DNA from: Bacteroidia bacterium
GTDB taxonomy: Bacteria > Bacteroidota > Bacteroidia > Flavobacteriales_D > Sanyastnellaceae
Reading direction: 5' to 3'
DNA: 43,327 nucleotides
NCBI GenBank assembly: GCA_030427925.1
Contig: JAUICJ010000024.1
Location: 1-43,327, forward strand
Shown here one piece after another: positions 24,846 to 33,503 of the stretch; within the stretch, counting starts at the first letter, position 1, and each line of letters opens with the position of its first letter. The notes below the pieces were generated by a model. That model was not told the origin of the DNA. It made no database searches and saw only the letters and a program-made list of their open reading frames with translations. The position numbers and the translations under genes are program-made.

Positions 24846-24849
24846 CATC

Positions 24850-25995
24850 ATGTCCGCGCATTCACAGTTCATTCACCGGGAATTGACCTCCCTGCTCATG
24901 GAGCGCATTCGATCGAACAAGGTGCTCCTGATTTACGGTACGCGCAGGGTGGGGAAGACGGAACTCGCTCGGCATTTGGCATCGGGGCAGGAAAACCCCT
25001 TGTTCCTCAACGCCGAGGACGAACGGGTCCAACGCCTGTTATCCATGCAAAGTCGGGATCGATTCGAGCAGTTGGTGCGGGCGAGCTCCCTCGTGTTTCT
25101 CGACGAGGCCCAGGCAATTTCCGAGGTGGGTAAGCGGTTGAAGTTCCTGGTCGATGAGTTTCCTCACCTCACCGTTGTGGCCACGGGGTCCTCGAGTTTG
25201 GACTTGAATGCCTCCGTCGGGGAACCGCTGACTGGGCGCCAAGTGACCCACGAGTTGTTTCCGTTTTCCATGGCGGAGTTGGTGGCGTACGAGGGGCGAT
25301 TCACAGCCGAATCGCAGTTGTTGAACCGCTTGGTTTTTGGGACGTATCCCGAGGTGGTCTTGGATCCGGTTGGGGCGGAGGCCTATTTGCGGGAGTTGGC
25401 GGATGCGTACTTGATGAAGGACCTGCTCCAGTACGATGGCATCAAGCGGTCGGGCAAGTTGATGGAGCTGTTGCGGCTTTTGGCCTACCAAATCGGGAGC
25501 GAGGTGTCCACCCATGAGCTGGCGAATCAGCTGCAGATTTCAAAGGACACGGTGGCCAAATACCTGGACCTCCTGAGCAAGGTGTTCGTCATCTTCAAGG
25601 TGCAGGGCTACAGTGGAAATTTGCGAAAGGAAGTGGTGAAGTCGTCGAAATGGTATTTCACGGACAACGGCATTCGCAACGCCATCCTCCGCGATTTTTC
25701 ACCTGCGGCCATGCGCGGGGACATGGGGGCGTTGTGGGAGAATTTCTGCATCTCCGAGCGCCGGAAGCAGCTGAGCAACCGCCGGGAGTTCGCGGAATTG
25801 CATTTTTGGCGCACCTACGATCAGCAGGAAATCGACTTGATCGAGGTGCGCAATGGCCAAATCCAAGCCACGGAATTCAAATGGAATCCGGACTCAGCGC
25901 ACAAAGCTCGCATGCCCAAAGGCTTCGCAAAAGCCTACCCTGAAGCGGGCTTCCAGGTGATTCATCCGGAGAACGTGTTGGACTGGTTGGCTTGA
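24850..25995 (+). CDS. AAA ATPase with DUF4143 domain
   Basis: 381 aa. Walker A is [10 protein letters not shown] (about residues 31-40), Walker B LVFLDEAQ and sensor TGSSSLDL. The middle part holds a winged-helix-like stretch ([20 protein letters not shown]) and the C-terminus is DUF4143, with a PD-(D/E)xK-like pattern in [20 protein letters not shown]. Such ATPases are common, patchily distributed and often horizontally moved in Bacteroidota and archaea; their role is unknown, with suggestions ranging from nuclease-linked defence to chaperone-like functions. It stands alone behind a repeat-rich promoter, and its last 34 bp overlap the end of a convergent GNAT gene. Confidence 0.9.
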   Translation: MSAHSQFIHRELTSLLMERIRSNKVLLIYGTRRVGKTELARHLASGQENPLFLNAEDERVQRLLSMQSRDRFEQLVRASSLVFLDEAQAISEVGKRLKFLVDEFPHLTVVATGSSSLDLNASVGEPLTGRQVTHELFPFSMAELVAYEGRFTAESQLLNRLVFGTYPEVVLDPVGAEAYLRELADAYLMKDLLQYDGIKRSGKLMELLRLLAYQIGSEVSTHELANQLQISKDTVAKYLDLLSKVFVIFKVQGYSGNLRKEVVKSSKWYFTDNGIRNAILRDFSPAAMRGDMGALWENFCISERRKQLSNRREFAELHFWRTYDQQEIDLIEVRNGQIQATEFKWNPDSAHKARMPKGFAKAYPEAGFQVIHPENVLDWLA

Positions 25996-26516
25996 CGGAT
26001 GTAGACGTGGTCGAAGTCGTCCTCGGGCGGCCCGACGCGCACGAATTCGAAGCCAGCGCGCTGCAGCACCCGGACGCTCGGCGTGTGGTCGGGCAGCACC
26101 CGGGCGTACAGCGGCGACACGCCGGCCGCGTCGGCCCATTGCAGCACGGCCGCGACGGCCTCGGTCGCCACGCCTTGCCCCCAGAACGCGCGCTTAAAGA
26201 GGTAGCCGAATTCCGTCCACCCGTAGTGCGGCTTCGCCTTCATGCCGATGGTGCCGATGGCCTCGCCGGTGTCCCGCCATTCCACCAGCCAAAACCCATA
26301 ACCGTGGTCGTCGAACGGCGGGTCGTTCGCGAGGAACGCGTCGATGTCCGGCACGCTCGCGAAGCGCCGCGTCGGGTCGATGAAGGTCATCACCGCGGGG
26401 TCCGCCATGAGCCGGAAGTACGCGAGCCGGTCGGCGTCGCAGCGCGTCCAGCGGCGGAAGCGAAGGCGGGCCGAGGGTGGCGGCGGGTCGGGTATGCGCG
26501 CGGTGGGGAAGGGCAT
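25962..26516 (-). CDS. GNAT family N-acetyltransferase (RimJ-like)
   Basis: 184 aa from the ATG at 26516 ([20 protein letters not shown]). It has the acetyl-CoA fold in order: [60 protein letters not shown] (the A motif, with QGVATEA in place of Q/RxxGxG/A) and [20 protein letters not shown]. This is the RimJ/RimL-like group that acetylates protein N-termini or small amines; the substrate is unknown. The 3' end overlaps the ATPase gene by 34 bp tail to tail. A TACCTTAA about 10 nt upstream of the start may be its -7 box. Confidence 0.85.
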   Translation of the reverse strand: MPFPTARIPDPPPPSARLRFRRWTRCDADRLAYFRLMADPAVMTFIDPTRRFASVPDIDAFLANDPPFDDHGYGFWLVEWRDTGEAIGTIGMKAKPHYGWTEFGYLFKRAFWGQGVATEAVAAVLQWADAAGVSPLYARVLPDHTPSVRVLQRAGFEFVRVGPPEDDFDHVYIRQANQSNTFSG

Positions 26517-26564
26517 GGCGCACAATTTAAGGTACAGGTCATGAGGCCGTTGTGGGGTTTGGCC

Positions 26565-26572
26565 TATTTTTG
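26565..26572 (+). promoter_or_regulatory. -7 box of the ndk promoter
   Basis: TATTTTTG is a perfect TAnnTTTG match and leaves a 19-nt leader before the ATG at 26592. Confidence 0.55.
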
Positions 26573-26591
26573 CGCCCAAAATCAAGACCAA

Positions 26592-27011
26592 ATGGCCACG
26601 AACCGCACCTTCACCATGATCAAGCCGGACGCCACGGGCGCCGGAAACACGGGAAAAATCATCGACCGCATCATCGAAGCGGGCTTCACCATCAAGGCGA
26701 TGAAGTGGACGCAACTCAGCCTCGCGGACGCCCAAGCGTTCTACGCAGTCCACGCTGAGCGCCCCTTCTTCGGCGAGCTCACCGAGTACATGTCGAGCGG
26801 CCCCATCGTTGCAGCCATCCTCGAAAAGGACAACGCCGTGGCGGACTTCCGCGAACTCATCGGCGCCACGAACCCCGCTGAAGCCAAGCCGGGCACGATC
26901 CGCGCCGACTTCGCTGAGAGCATCGCGGCCAACGCGGTCCACGGTTCAGACAGCGACGAAAACGCAGCCATCGAAGGCGCGTTCTACTTCTCGACCCGCG
27001 AGCTCGCTTGA
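26592..27011 (+). CDS. ndk: nucleoside diphosphate kinase
   Basis: 139 aa, typical length. It transfers the terminal phosphate from ATP to other NDPs through a phosphohistidine. The N-terminal [20 protein letters not shown], the [19 protein letters not shown] block and the active site [12 protein letters not shown], with the phospho-acceptor at His117, are all present. The gene is a single unit with its own -7 box and a strong terminator, between two convergent genes. Confidence 0.97.
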   Translation: MATNRTFTMIKPDATGAGNTGKIIDRIIEAGFTIKAMKWTQLSLADAQAFYAVHAERPFFGELTEYMSSGPIVAAILEKDNAVADFRELIGATNPAEAKPGTIRADFAESIAANAVHGSDSDENAAIEGAFYFSTRELA

Positions 27012-27030
27012 GCCCAACGCATTGAAAAAG

Positions 27031-27062
27031 AAAAGCCGACTCGATTTCGAGTCGGCTTTTTT
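27031..27062. terminator. strong bidirectional terminator after ndk
   Basis: AAAAGCCGACTCGA (27031-27044) pairs without mismatch with TCGAGTCGGCTTTT (27047-27060), followed by TT (six T in all). It separates ndk from the convergent fibre-like gene and, with the A-run on the left, can serve both. Confidence 0.93.
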
Positions 27063-27092
27063 GTTCGGTCACGTCATTCGCAGATTCAAGGA

Positions 27093-29762
27093 TTATTCCA
27101 CCAGGGTCAAGTCGAAGGTGTACCAACCACCATCCCAGAAAATCATCAATCCTTCAAGGACGTTGAAGATCATGGTTCCATTTTCAGGCGTTGCGGGCAG
27201 GGAACCCGTGGTAGTCCAATTCACGTAAGCGGTGGTCGTTCTCGTAGCTTCAATGGTCGGAGCGTGCAACGTGCCAGTTGGTGGCATATGCACATCGCCG
27301 CCATAGAGGAAATATTCATAGGCATAGAGGTTCATGTTCGCCTGGTTCATGTCGGCGTTGTATGCCATTTCGATGCCCGCTTCGTCGCCGCCAACGTTTA
27401 AATTGATTCCACCAGCTGCGCTCAAAACAATGTGGCCATCGGTGTCGGGCTGGTCAAAACCCCACGTTGCGGTAGTTTGCTGAGTGACCTCCAAAGAAGC
27501 TGATGGCGCATCTTCGGAGTCGAGGGAATGGATGTTGAAGTCGTTGGCATAAAGGTTCATGTTCGCGCTTCCATCGTAGCTTACGACTTCCATGCCCGCC
27601 TTTTGGTCAACGGTCAAGTTCATTCCGCTGTTTGCGTTCATCACGACGTGACCGCTTCCAGCCGGCGAGTCGAATTTCCAAGGTGCAGTCGAGGTGACCG
27701 CAAGTTCAATCGAGCTTTGATTGGGGCCATTTGCGTCGACGACGCTGAAAACCGTTGACGCTGAGCCAATGCCGACTTCCTCAGTGCCAGTGATGTTGGT
27801 CGATCCAGCTGCCATGAAGAACAAATCATCGCCTGCATCAATGCCTGCATCGCCTGTGACCACAACGGAGTTGTGCATCGACCGGCTCTCAATCATCCCA
27901 CCGGCTTTGATGTTCAACTGACCATCAACAGCGTCCACGTTCATGTCGCCGGTGTTTGCAAACAGCGAAACGGTCCCGCAGTCCCGGCAAATTTCCAAGC
28001 CGCCCGTGTTTTCCGAATAGATCGAAATGTCGTCGGAGCTATTCATGTAGATGACCGGCATGGTATTATCCCAATAGTCTTCATTGGGATCAGAGTAATG
28101 CCAATAGCCATCGCCTTCGGCGAAATCATCGCCACTGTAATCGGCCAGCTCTACTTTGAGGCCCCCGTCCATGGCGGTGTTGGAAATGTCGCCTTCACTG
28201 TAGACTTTGTAAGAACCGAGCGTGCTCACAAATCCGCTTCCCTGTGTGTTGACGAAGAGGTCATTGCCACTGATGACGCTGATGTCTTCGCCTGATTCGA
28301 GGGTAACGTCCCCGTCAGATTCCAAGTCCATGAAGGCTCGTCCCGAGATGCTATTGTATCCCATTTCCACGGAAGCCCACCGCGTACCTGCAGAGGGGTT
28401 GACGGAATAGATATCGAGGGAATTGGAATAGACGTCCATGTTCGCGCCTCCATCATAGCTTACGACTTCCATGCCCGCCTTTTGGTCAACGGTCAGGTTC
28501 ATGCCGCCGGAAGCGTTCATCACGATGTGCCCGTTTTGGTCAGGACCACCGTACAGCCAGGGATCCGTGCTGTTGGCCCAAGCGATATCGAGGTATGCCG
28601 GCGCATCCCCATCGTCGCTGACCTCGCTGTGAATTCGGTCAAAGGAATACATGTTCACACCACCGTAGCCGTTGAGGAACAAATTATCATTAGCGTCAAT
28701 GCCTGCATCGCCTGTGACTTGGATGTGGTTGTGCGTCGACGTGCTCTCAATCAGCTCCGCGGCCTTCAGGTTCAATTGACCATCAGCGGCATCAAGGGTC
28801 ACGTCACCTCCCCAGGATTTGAGCTGCATGTTGACATCGGAATAGAAGTCCATTTTATGGGCCCACATGTTCGAGTTGATCCGGTCGGTGTTGATGTCGT
28901 AAGCCATTTCCAAACCACCGAAACCGCCATCAACGCTCAAGGCCACTCCTCCCTCCCCTTCGAGGAAAATCTGTCCAGCTTGGTCAGGGTAACCGTACCA
29001 ATACGTTCCGGAGGGATAATCGGAGACTTCGATGAAACTCGAGGATGTTCCTGCTGAAACACGGAAATCCTCAGCAGCCTCGTGGACGATGTTTTTGCCT
29101 AGGAAAAGCAGCGAGTCTTGTGCCCACAGAATTTGGTCGCCTTCGATGGTTCCTTCTAATTCAGTTGAAAAGGCGAATTGGCCTACTTCGGCGGAGTCGA
29201 GGAATGCCCTGACGTTGCCTGCATCGGTGCCTTCATCCCCAGAAAAGAATGCCTCCAAGATGAGTTCAGGTGAGGCCCCAAGTGGGTTGTTTCCACCCAC
29301 GAGATCCAGATCGAGGGAATTCCATCCCACATTGGAAACCCCAACTTGCAGGTTGGCAAAGGATGCCTCGATGTTCGCTTGTGCAGCTCCAAAGGTCACG
29401 GGCATGGGGGTGCCATTCATGTCAATGTCGGTGATGCCCATCATCCCGCCTTCGGTTGAAAAAGCTTGGAAGCCACCTTGCTGCACCGTTAGGGTGTTGA
29501 GGTAGTTGTATACCGTATCGGGATCCGCCGGCGTCGAAGTCAAGGTCTCCAAATCGTCGACCCACTTGAACAAGGAGTCAATCGATTGCTGCAATCGTTT
29601 TCCATCCACGTCCAGGAACGCCTTGTTTCCCGACGTGGTGGTGATGACGACTTGCTGGAAGTCGTTTTGGGCGGACGCACTCCCCATCGAGAGGGCGAAC
29701 AGGGAGCAAAGTGCAGATGCGGACATCCACCGCGCTCCGGTTTTGAGGTTAAAGTGACTCAT
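27093..29762 (-). CDS. large secreted beta-repeat, tail-fibre-like protein
   Basis: 889 aa, complete. A signal peptide (ARWMSASALCSLFALSMGSA, then SAQ) is followed by a short helix (RLQQSIDSLFKWVDDLETL) and then about 800 residues of N/D/G-rich beta repeats. The module HIVMNA.GGMNLTVDQKAG then MEVVSYDG.ANM recurs twice, and DAVDGQLNIKAG / DAADGQLNLKAA, VTGDAGIDA and GHIVLSA recur as well. The C-terminus (ENGTMIFNVLEGLMIFWDGG, then WYTFDL) is the closing motif of many tail-fibre-like and Bacteroidota surface proteins. It probably forms an extended fibre at the surface or is secreted; no enzymatic domain or T9SS tail was recognised. Base composition is visibly AT-richer than the neighbours, suggesting transfer or relaxed selection. 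Confidence 0.85.
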   Translation of the reverse strand: MSHFNLKTGARWMSASALCSLFALSMGSASAQNDFQQVVITTTSGNKAFLDVDGKRLQQSIDSLFKWVDDLETLTSTPADPDTVYNYLNTLTVQQGGFQAFSTEGGMMGITDIDMNGTPMPVTFGAAQANIEASFANLQVGVSNVGWNSLDLDLVGGNNPLGASPELILEAFFSGDEGTDAGNVRAFLDSAEVGQFAFSTELEGTIEGDQILWAQDSLLFLGKNIVHEAAEDFRVSAGTSSSFIEVSDYPSGTYWYGYPDQAGQIFLEGEGGVALSVDGGFGGLEMAYDINTDRINSNMWAHKMDFYSDVNMQLKSWGGDVTLDAADGQLNLKAAELIESTSTHNHIQVTGDAGIDANDNLFLNGYGGVNMYSFDRIHSEVSDDGDAPAYLDIAWANSTDPWLYGGPDQNGHIVMNASGGMNLTVDQKAGMEVVSYDGGANMDVYSNSLDIYSVNPSAGTRWASVEMGYNSISGRAFMDLESDGDVTLESGEDISVISGNDLFVNTQGSGFVSTLGSYKVYSEGDISNTAMDGGLKVELADYSGDDFAEGDGYWHYSDPNEDYWDNTMPVIYMNSSDDISIYSENTGGLEICRDCGTVSLFANTGDMNVDAVDGQLNIKAGGMIESRSMHNSVVVTGDAGIDAGDDLFFMAAGSTNITGTEEVGIGSASTVFSVVDANGPNQSSIELAVTSTAPWKFDSPAGSGHVVMNANSGMNLTVDQKAGMEVVSYDGSANMNLYANDFNIHSLDSEDAPSASLEVTQQTTATWGFDQPDTDGHIVLSAAGGINLNVGGDEAGIEMAYNADMNQANMNLYAYEYFLYGGDVHMPPTGTLHAPTIEATRTTTAYVNWTTTGSLPATPENGTMIFNVLEGLMIFWDGGWYTFDLTLVE
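27572..27652 (-). repeat. internal coding repeat, copy 2 (C-terminal side of the protein)
   Basis: An 81-bp in-frame stretch that is nearly identical to 28451-28531 (offset 879 bp, 293 codons). It encodes GMNLTVDQKAGMEVVSYDG. Confidence 0.8.
28451..28531 (-). repeat. internal coding repeat, copy 1
   Basis: Partner of 27572-27652. A second shared segment, 23 bp at 27838-27860 and 28696-28718, encodes the VTGDAGIDA module at an offset of 858 bp, so the two halves of the gene look duplicated with small length changes. Confidence 0.8.
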
Positions 29763-30317
29763 GATAACATGGTAATGGATTCGTGTAAATTCTGTCTAGG
29801 TTGAAAAAGCGCCCATTAACCGGGGTTTTTCAGTGATTGGAATTTACGGGCTCATTCAAGCGGCGGTGGCTTGATGCCTCTCATTTGATATTATGTCACC
29901 TATTTGGGGTTCGGTTCTGCGGGAAGGAAAAACATTTGGCTTAAATACTTGTAAATGAGCATTTTGTTAATAGGTTTTATAGGGTCGTGAAGGGTTAACC
30001 TCGCCTGCTTAATGAGATTCTCGGCTTCACATACATTAGATCTTCACGTATCAGGCGCTGTCCAGCTCAGGCGCAACCGTGCTTGTCAGGCGCTCGATGA
30101 ACTGCGCGCACGAGGCGCATGGTCCGGTTGTGTTCGCTGTCATCTTATTCCCCAAATCTCAATGCGAGAGGGGGGGGCGTCGGCAAGTGGACTGGCGCTT
30201 GTTCGCGATTTCTGCGTTAGACAAGGACGCGACAGGTGCGGTGAGCTGCCAAAGCGTAAAAAGTGGGGATTACAATTCGAGCGAAGCGAAGGGTGAGCGG
30301 CTTGGTTTTGGCCTCGA
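29763..30317. other. 555-bp region without a gene, containing repeats
   Basis: No ORF here has a convincing protein. The part next to the fibre gene is AT-rich and must hold its promoter, but no perfect TAnnTTTG was found. Three direct TCAGGCGC units lie at 30051-30058, 30067-30074 and 30086-30093. The sequence CCCCAAATC (about 30150-30158) and the terminal motif at 30259-30283 suggest a decayed copy of the element seen at 23314-23419. Confidence 0.5.
30259..30283 (+). repeat. second copy of the intergenic repeat end
   Basis: AAAAGTGGGGATTACAATTC at 30259-30278 is identical to 23395-23414 and is followed by GAGCG (CAGCG in the first copy). The last 20 bp (30264-30283) match the reverse complement of the left end at 23314-23333 at 18 of 20 positions. 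Confidence 0.65.
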
Positions 30318-31760
30318 TCAGCTCGCCGGAAAAAAGGCGTCATCGAAATTCAGCAAGTACAGCTCCCGCTCAGCGCGCGTGAACGCCGTGTACAGCCAGC
30401 GCAGGAACGCCACGTCCAGCAGCTCTTCGGTCAGGTAGCCCTGGTCGATGATGACCGCCGGCCACTGCCCGCCCTGGGCCTTGTGACACGTCAGCGACCA
30501 CGCGAACTTCACCTGAAGCGCTTGGTAGCACGGATCCTGCTTGACCGCTTTCGCGATGGCGCTGCGGTTGCCGAGGTGCACGTAGTCCTCCGCCACCGCT
30601 TCGAACAGGGCTTGCAACTCGGCGTGCGGGATGGAGGCGCCCTCGTAATTCAACACGCTGAGGTGAATGACGACTTGGAAGGCCGGCACCTCGGGCAGGT
30701 CGACGAGGCGGATTTCGGCTTCGGCGAAGGCTTGGCCGTAGCGTTCGAACCGCCGGGCGATGCGCACGACTTCCACCACGTCGCCGTTTGCGAGCAGCGT
30801 GTTGGGCAGGTTCGTGGCTTGGGCGAGCCAATGGTAGTTGTTCTTCACGACCATCAGGCGGTCGCCTGCGTTGAGGTCCTCTTCTTGCCAAAGCACGCGC
30901 ACCCGAATCTGCTGGTTGAACAAATTGGCCCGTTTGTTCGACCGCGTGATGACCACCACGCCGTCTTCGCCGTACCGCCCGTGCAGTTCTTCCAGCTTCT
31001 CTTGCAGGTCGTAGCCGTCGAGCCTCTGAAAGTCGGGGAAGCCCAGTTGCAGCTGCGGAAACGACGTGTCGCCCGCTTCGAGTTGGAGCCGGAGCCGGTG
31101 CGCGTTGAAGAGGATGCCGCTGTCGAGTTCTTGCCGCACGACGTCCGTCAACCGAATGGTGGCGATGGTCAGGTAAAACCCGGAACGCAGCCCGTTCTCA
31201 TCAAGGGCCGGACTCGTCTCGCACCCCACTGGCGGGAGCTGCGCATCGTCGCCCACGAGGATCAGCCGGCAGTTCACCCCGTTGAAGACGTACTCCATCA
31301 AATCGTCGAGCAGGCTGCGGTAGGAAAAGCCGCCCTCGTCGCTCCGGCCGCCGGACTCCCCGATCATGGACGCCTCGTCCACGATGAACACCGCGTGCTT
31401 GAACGGGTTGGGCGCAAGCGCGGTGGCGGGCATGCCGTCGCGCGAGCGGGTTTGGACGTAGATGTGCCGGTGGATGGTCGAGGCGGGGATGCCCGCGTAC
31501 CGCTCCATCACCTTCGCCGCGCGGCCGGTGGGGGCGAGCAGGATGGTCGGCCGTTCATAGCTCGCCAGCGTGCGCACGATCGCGCCCACGGACGTGGTTT
31601 TCCCCGTCCCTGCATAGCCGCGAATGATGAGGGCGCACCGCGGTTGTTCGCTCATGACAAACCGCGCTACGGCGTGAATCAGCCGCTCTTGCCCCGCAGT
31701 GGGGGAGTGCGGAAAGGAATGCAACAAATGCTGCTCGAACGCTTCGACGGCTGAACTCAC
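30318..31760 (-). CDS. RecD-like ATP-dependent DNA helicase (SF1B)
   Basis: 480 aa from a GTG at 31760 (MSSAVEAFEQHLLHSFPHSP). Walker A is GYAGTGKTT (residues 48-56), motif Ia LLAPTGRAAKVM, Walker B/motif II FIVDEASM, motif III LVGDDAQLPPVG, motif IV-like VVITRSNKRAN and the C-terminal motif V/VI SLTCHKAQGGQWPAVIID and YTAFTRAERELYLL. It belongs to the short stand-alone RecD-like helicases common in Bacteroidota, about 480 residues, without RecB/RecC. A role in recombination or replication-fork repair is likely. A TACCTTTG box lies 4 nt before the GTG. It is divergent from the operon starting at 31868. Confidence 0.92.
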   Translation of the reverse strand: MSSAVEAFEQHLLHSFPHSPTAGQERLIHAVARFVMSEQPRCALIIRGYAGTGKTTSVGAIVRTLASYERPTILLAPTGRAAKVMERYAGIPASTIHRHIYVQTRSRDGMPATALAPNPFKHAVFIVDEASMIGESGGRSDEGGFSYRSLLDDLMEYVFNGVNCRLILVGDDAQLPPVGCETSPALDENGLRSGFYLTIATIRLTDVVRQELDSGILFNAHRLRLQLEAGDTSFPQLQLGFPDFQRLDGYDLQEKLEELHGRYGEDGVVVITRSNKRANLFNQQIRVRVLWQEEDLNAGDRLMVVKNNYHWLAQATNLPNTLLANGDVVEVVRIARRFERYGQAFAEAEIRLVDLPEVPAFQVVIHLSVLNYEGASIPHAELQALFEAVAEDYVHLGNRSAIAKAVKQDPCYQALQVKFAWSLTCHKAQGGQWPAVIIDQGYLTEELLDVAFLRWLYTAFTRAERELYLLNFDDAFFPAS

Positions 31761-31764
31761 CTCC

Positions 31765-31772
31765 CAAAGGTA
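31765..31772 (-). promoter_or_regulatory. -7 box of the RecD-like helicase gene
   Basis: The minus strand reads TACCTTTG (perfect TAnnTTTG), then GGAG, then GTG. The same 4-nt gap seen before ppk, the MacB-type gene and pyrE implies that transcription starts at the start codon. Confidence 0.5.
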
Positions 31773-31810
31773 CTTTGTAGCGGCCGCCCCCGATTCTTCA
31801 CATCAATGCG

Positions 31811-31842
31811 TTGTGCAATGCTGAAGGGATGTCGTAGATTCG
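31811..31842 (+). promoter_or_regulatory. -33/-7 pair for the operon at 31868
   Basis: TTG at 31811-31813, a 21-bp spacer and TAGATTCG at 31835-31842, 25 nt before the ATG at 31868. The box differs from TAnnTTTG at one position. Confidence 0.45.
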
Positions 31843-31867
31843 CACCTGCAAACCTGAATTCCATCTC

Positions 31868-32749
31868 ATGGACAAGTTTTTCCGCGAAATCAATAAGTAC
31901 GTCATCACCTTGATTTTGGTGGCGTTTGGCCTGATGTTCCTGAACAAATTCCTCTCCGGGGACGAGTTGGAGAGCCAGCCGGAAGCCATGTTGTGGGCAT
32001 CGGTGGCCCTGATCGTGGTCGGATTGCTGGCCATGCCGGTGGTGCTCGAACGGTTGAACCGCCTGGTCTATGTTGGATTGGGAGTGGTGGGGTCGGTTGC
32101 GGCGTTGTATTTGGCCTGGGCGGTGTTCTACAGCGTGGATGAAGAGATTCAATTTCAGGAGACGAAGAAGGAGGTGCAGGCCGTGACCATTCAGCGCTTG
32201 AAGGACATTCGGGATGCCCAGGAGGCTTTTTATGACGTGCACGGGCATTATGCTGCGGAGTTCGATTCCCTTGCGGCCTTCGTTTACGAGCCGGTCTTGC
32301 CGGTGAAGTACAGCATGGGTTCGTTCCACGACACGTTGCCTGAAGCCACTTCGTTGGAAGAAGGGTACGTCTTGCGCCGGAGTGAGGTCGGTGCCGTTGC
32401 AAAGCGGTTGGGCGTGGAAGAGGCCACGCTCCTCGATGACATCGTGAACGATTTGAGTCCTTATAAAGTGCGCGATACCCTTTACACGTCGTTTTGGGCT
32501 GAGAATTTTGCTCCGGAGAAGCGCGCAGAGAAGCGGTTGCCGCGGGTGAGCTTGGACAGCTTGTGGTACAACCCGCTGACCGGCGTGAAATTCTTCATCG
32601 CTACGGACAGTGTGGAAGTGGGCGGTTTGGTCCAATCCACGGTCTTGGTGAAAGACATGACGCCGTTCGGCCGCGACAAGGTGAAAAAGGACACGCTGCA
32701 GTTCGGCTCATTGACCGAGGCGCACACCGATGGTAACTGGCGCAACTGA
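31868..32749 (+). CDS. membrane protein of unknown function with a pilin-like segment
   Basis: 293 aa. Three hydrophobic helices lie near the N-terminus: VITLILVAFGLMFLNKFL (about 12-29), ASVALIVVGLLAMPVVL (about 44-60) and VYVGLGVVGSVAALYLAWAV (about 67-87). The rest should lie on one side of the membrane. At about residues 104-124, QAVTIQRLKDIRDAQEAFYD and VHGHYA resemble the LRxAQxxYxxxxGxYA segment of pseudopilins, a feature I have seen in conserved Flavobacteriales proteins at this locus. The C-terminal half contains a beta-rich part (YNPLTGVKFFIATDSVEVGG). It starts an operon: DUF3822 overlaps its end by 20 bp, then rsmD. Function unknown. Confidence 0.75.
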   Translation: MDKFFREINKYVITLILVAFGLMFLNKFLSGDELESQPEAMLWASVALIVVGLLAMPVVLERLNRLVYVGLGVVGSVAALYLAWAVFYSVDEEIQFQETKKEVQAVTIQRLKDIRDAQEAFYDVHGHYAAEFDSLAAFVYEPVLPVKYSMGSFHDTLPEATSLEEGYVLRRSEVGAVAKRLGVEEATLLDDIVNDLSPYKVRDTLYTSFWAENFAPEKRAEKRLPRVSLDSLWYNPLTGVKFFIATDSVEVGGLVQSTVLVKDMTPFGRDKVKKDTLQFGSLTEAHTDGNWRN

Positions 32750-33503
32750 GGCCTCGCTTCTGTTGATGCATTGGGACGGTGCGCGGCTTCAATGGGCCGT
32801 GGGCCGGGAAGGGCGGTGCGTGAGTGCGGGGGAAGAGGTGGCGGACGGAGCCGAGCACGCAGCTGAGGTCATTGCGCAATTGAAAGGAAAGGGCCTGCAA
32901 GCCGATGAGGTCCTGTGGTCCCGTCGCCATGCACCGTGTGCCTTGGTTCCGGAGCCGTTGGATGGGGCGGCGGCGTTCGCTTTGGAACACGGGTTCGCAC
33001 CGACGTTGCGCTCCACGCGTTCGAATCGATTCGAGAATGGACTGACGTGTTGGGAGGCCCTCGAGGACGGGGTGGAGCAGGCCGTTCTGAAGGCGTGGCC
33101 CATGGCCCGTGTGGTGAGTGGGACCTTGGCTTGGCTCGAAGCCATCCAACGGCGGGAGCAGGGAAAGGCGGACGCAGCGGTTTACCTGGATGTTTCTCCG
33201 GCTCGTTCCTTTTGGTCGCGCTGGTCGGGTGGTGAATTGCGCGGAGCGATGACTTCCGCGGAGCGTTTGCCTGAAAACCTCCTGTACCAAGTGGCCAATG
33301 CGCTGCACCGGGATCACCTGGATCCCGCCGATGTCCGGTTGCACCTCAGTGGGGAGGACGCTCCGGCCATCCAGGAGTTGTTTCACCGGTTTTTCAAGGA
33401 AGCATCGGACTTGAAGCCGTTTCGAACGTGGGAGGCCACGGAATTGCAATTGAAGCACGGCCGTTGGGCCATGCTCTGGAACTTGGAGTCATGCGCATCA
33501 TAG
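32730..33503 (+). CDS. DUF3822 family protein
   Basis: 257 aa from the ATG at 32730, overlapping the previous gene by 20 bp. Length, position before rsmD and the pattern of alternating strands (LLLMHWDGARLQWAV; AAVYLDVSPARSFWSRWSGG; VRLHLSGEDAPAIQELFHRF) fit DUF3822, a Bacteroidota family with a predicted actin-like (ASKHA) ATPase fold and no known role. The overlap with rsmD (13 bp) and the preceding gene suggests tight coupling. The family call rests largely on context and length. Confidence 0.65.
   Translation: MVTGATEASLLLMHWDGARLQWAVGREGRCVSAGEEVADGAEHAAEVIAQLKGKGLQADEVLWSRRHAPCALVPEPLDGAAAFALEHGFAPTLRSTRSNRFENGLTCWEALEDGVEQAVLKAWPMARVVSGTLAWLEAIQRREQGKADAAVYLDVSPARSFWSRWSGGELRGAMTSAERLPENLLYQVANALHRDHLDPADVRLHLSGEDAPAIQELFHRFFKEASDLKPFRTWEATELQLKHGRWAMLWNLESCAS

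Noticed and set aside
30214-30222. GCGTTAGAC, which resembles the right core of an integron attC site
   Set aside because: No matching RYYYAAC partner at attC distance upstream and no integrase or gene-cassette structure; one 7-9-base match is expected by chance.
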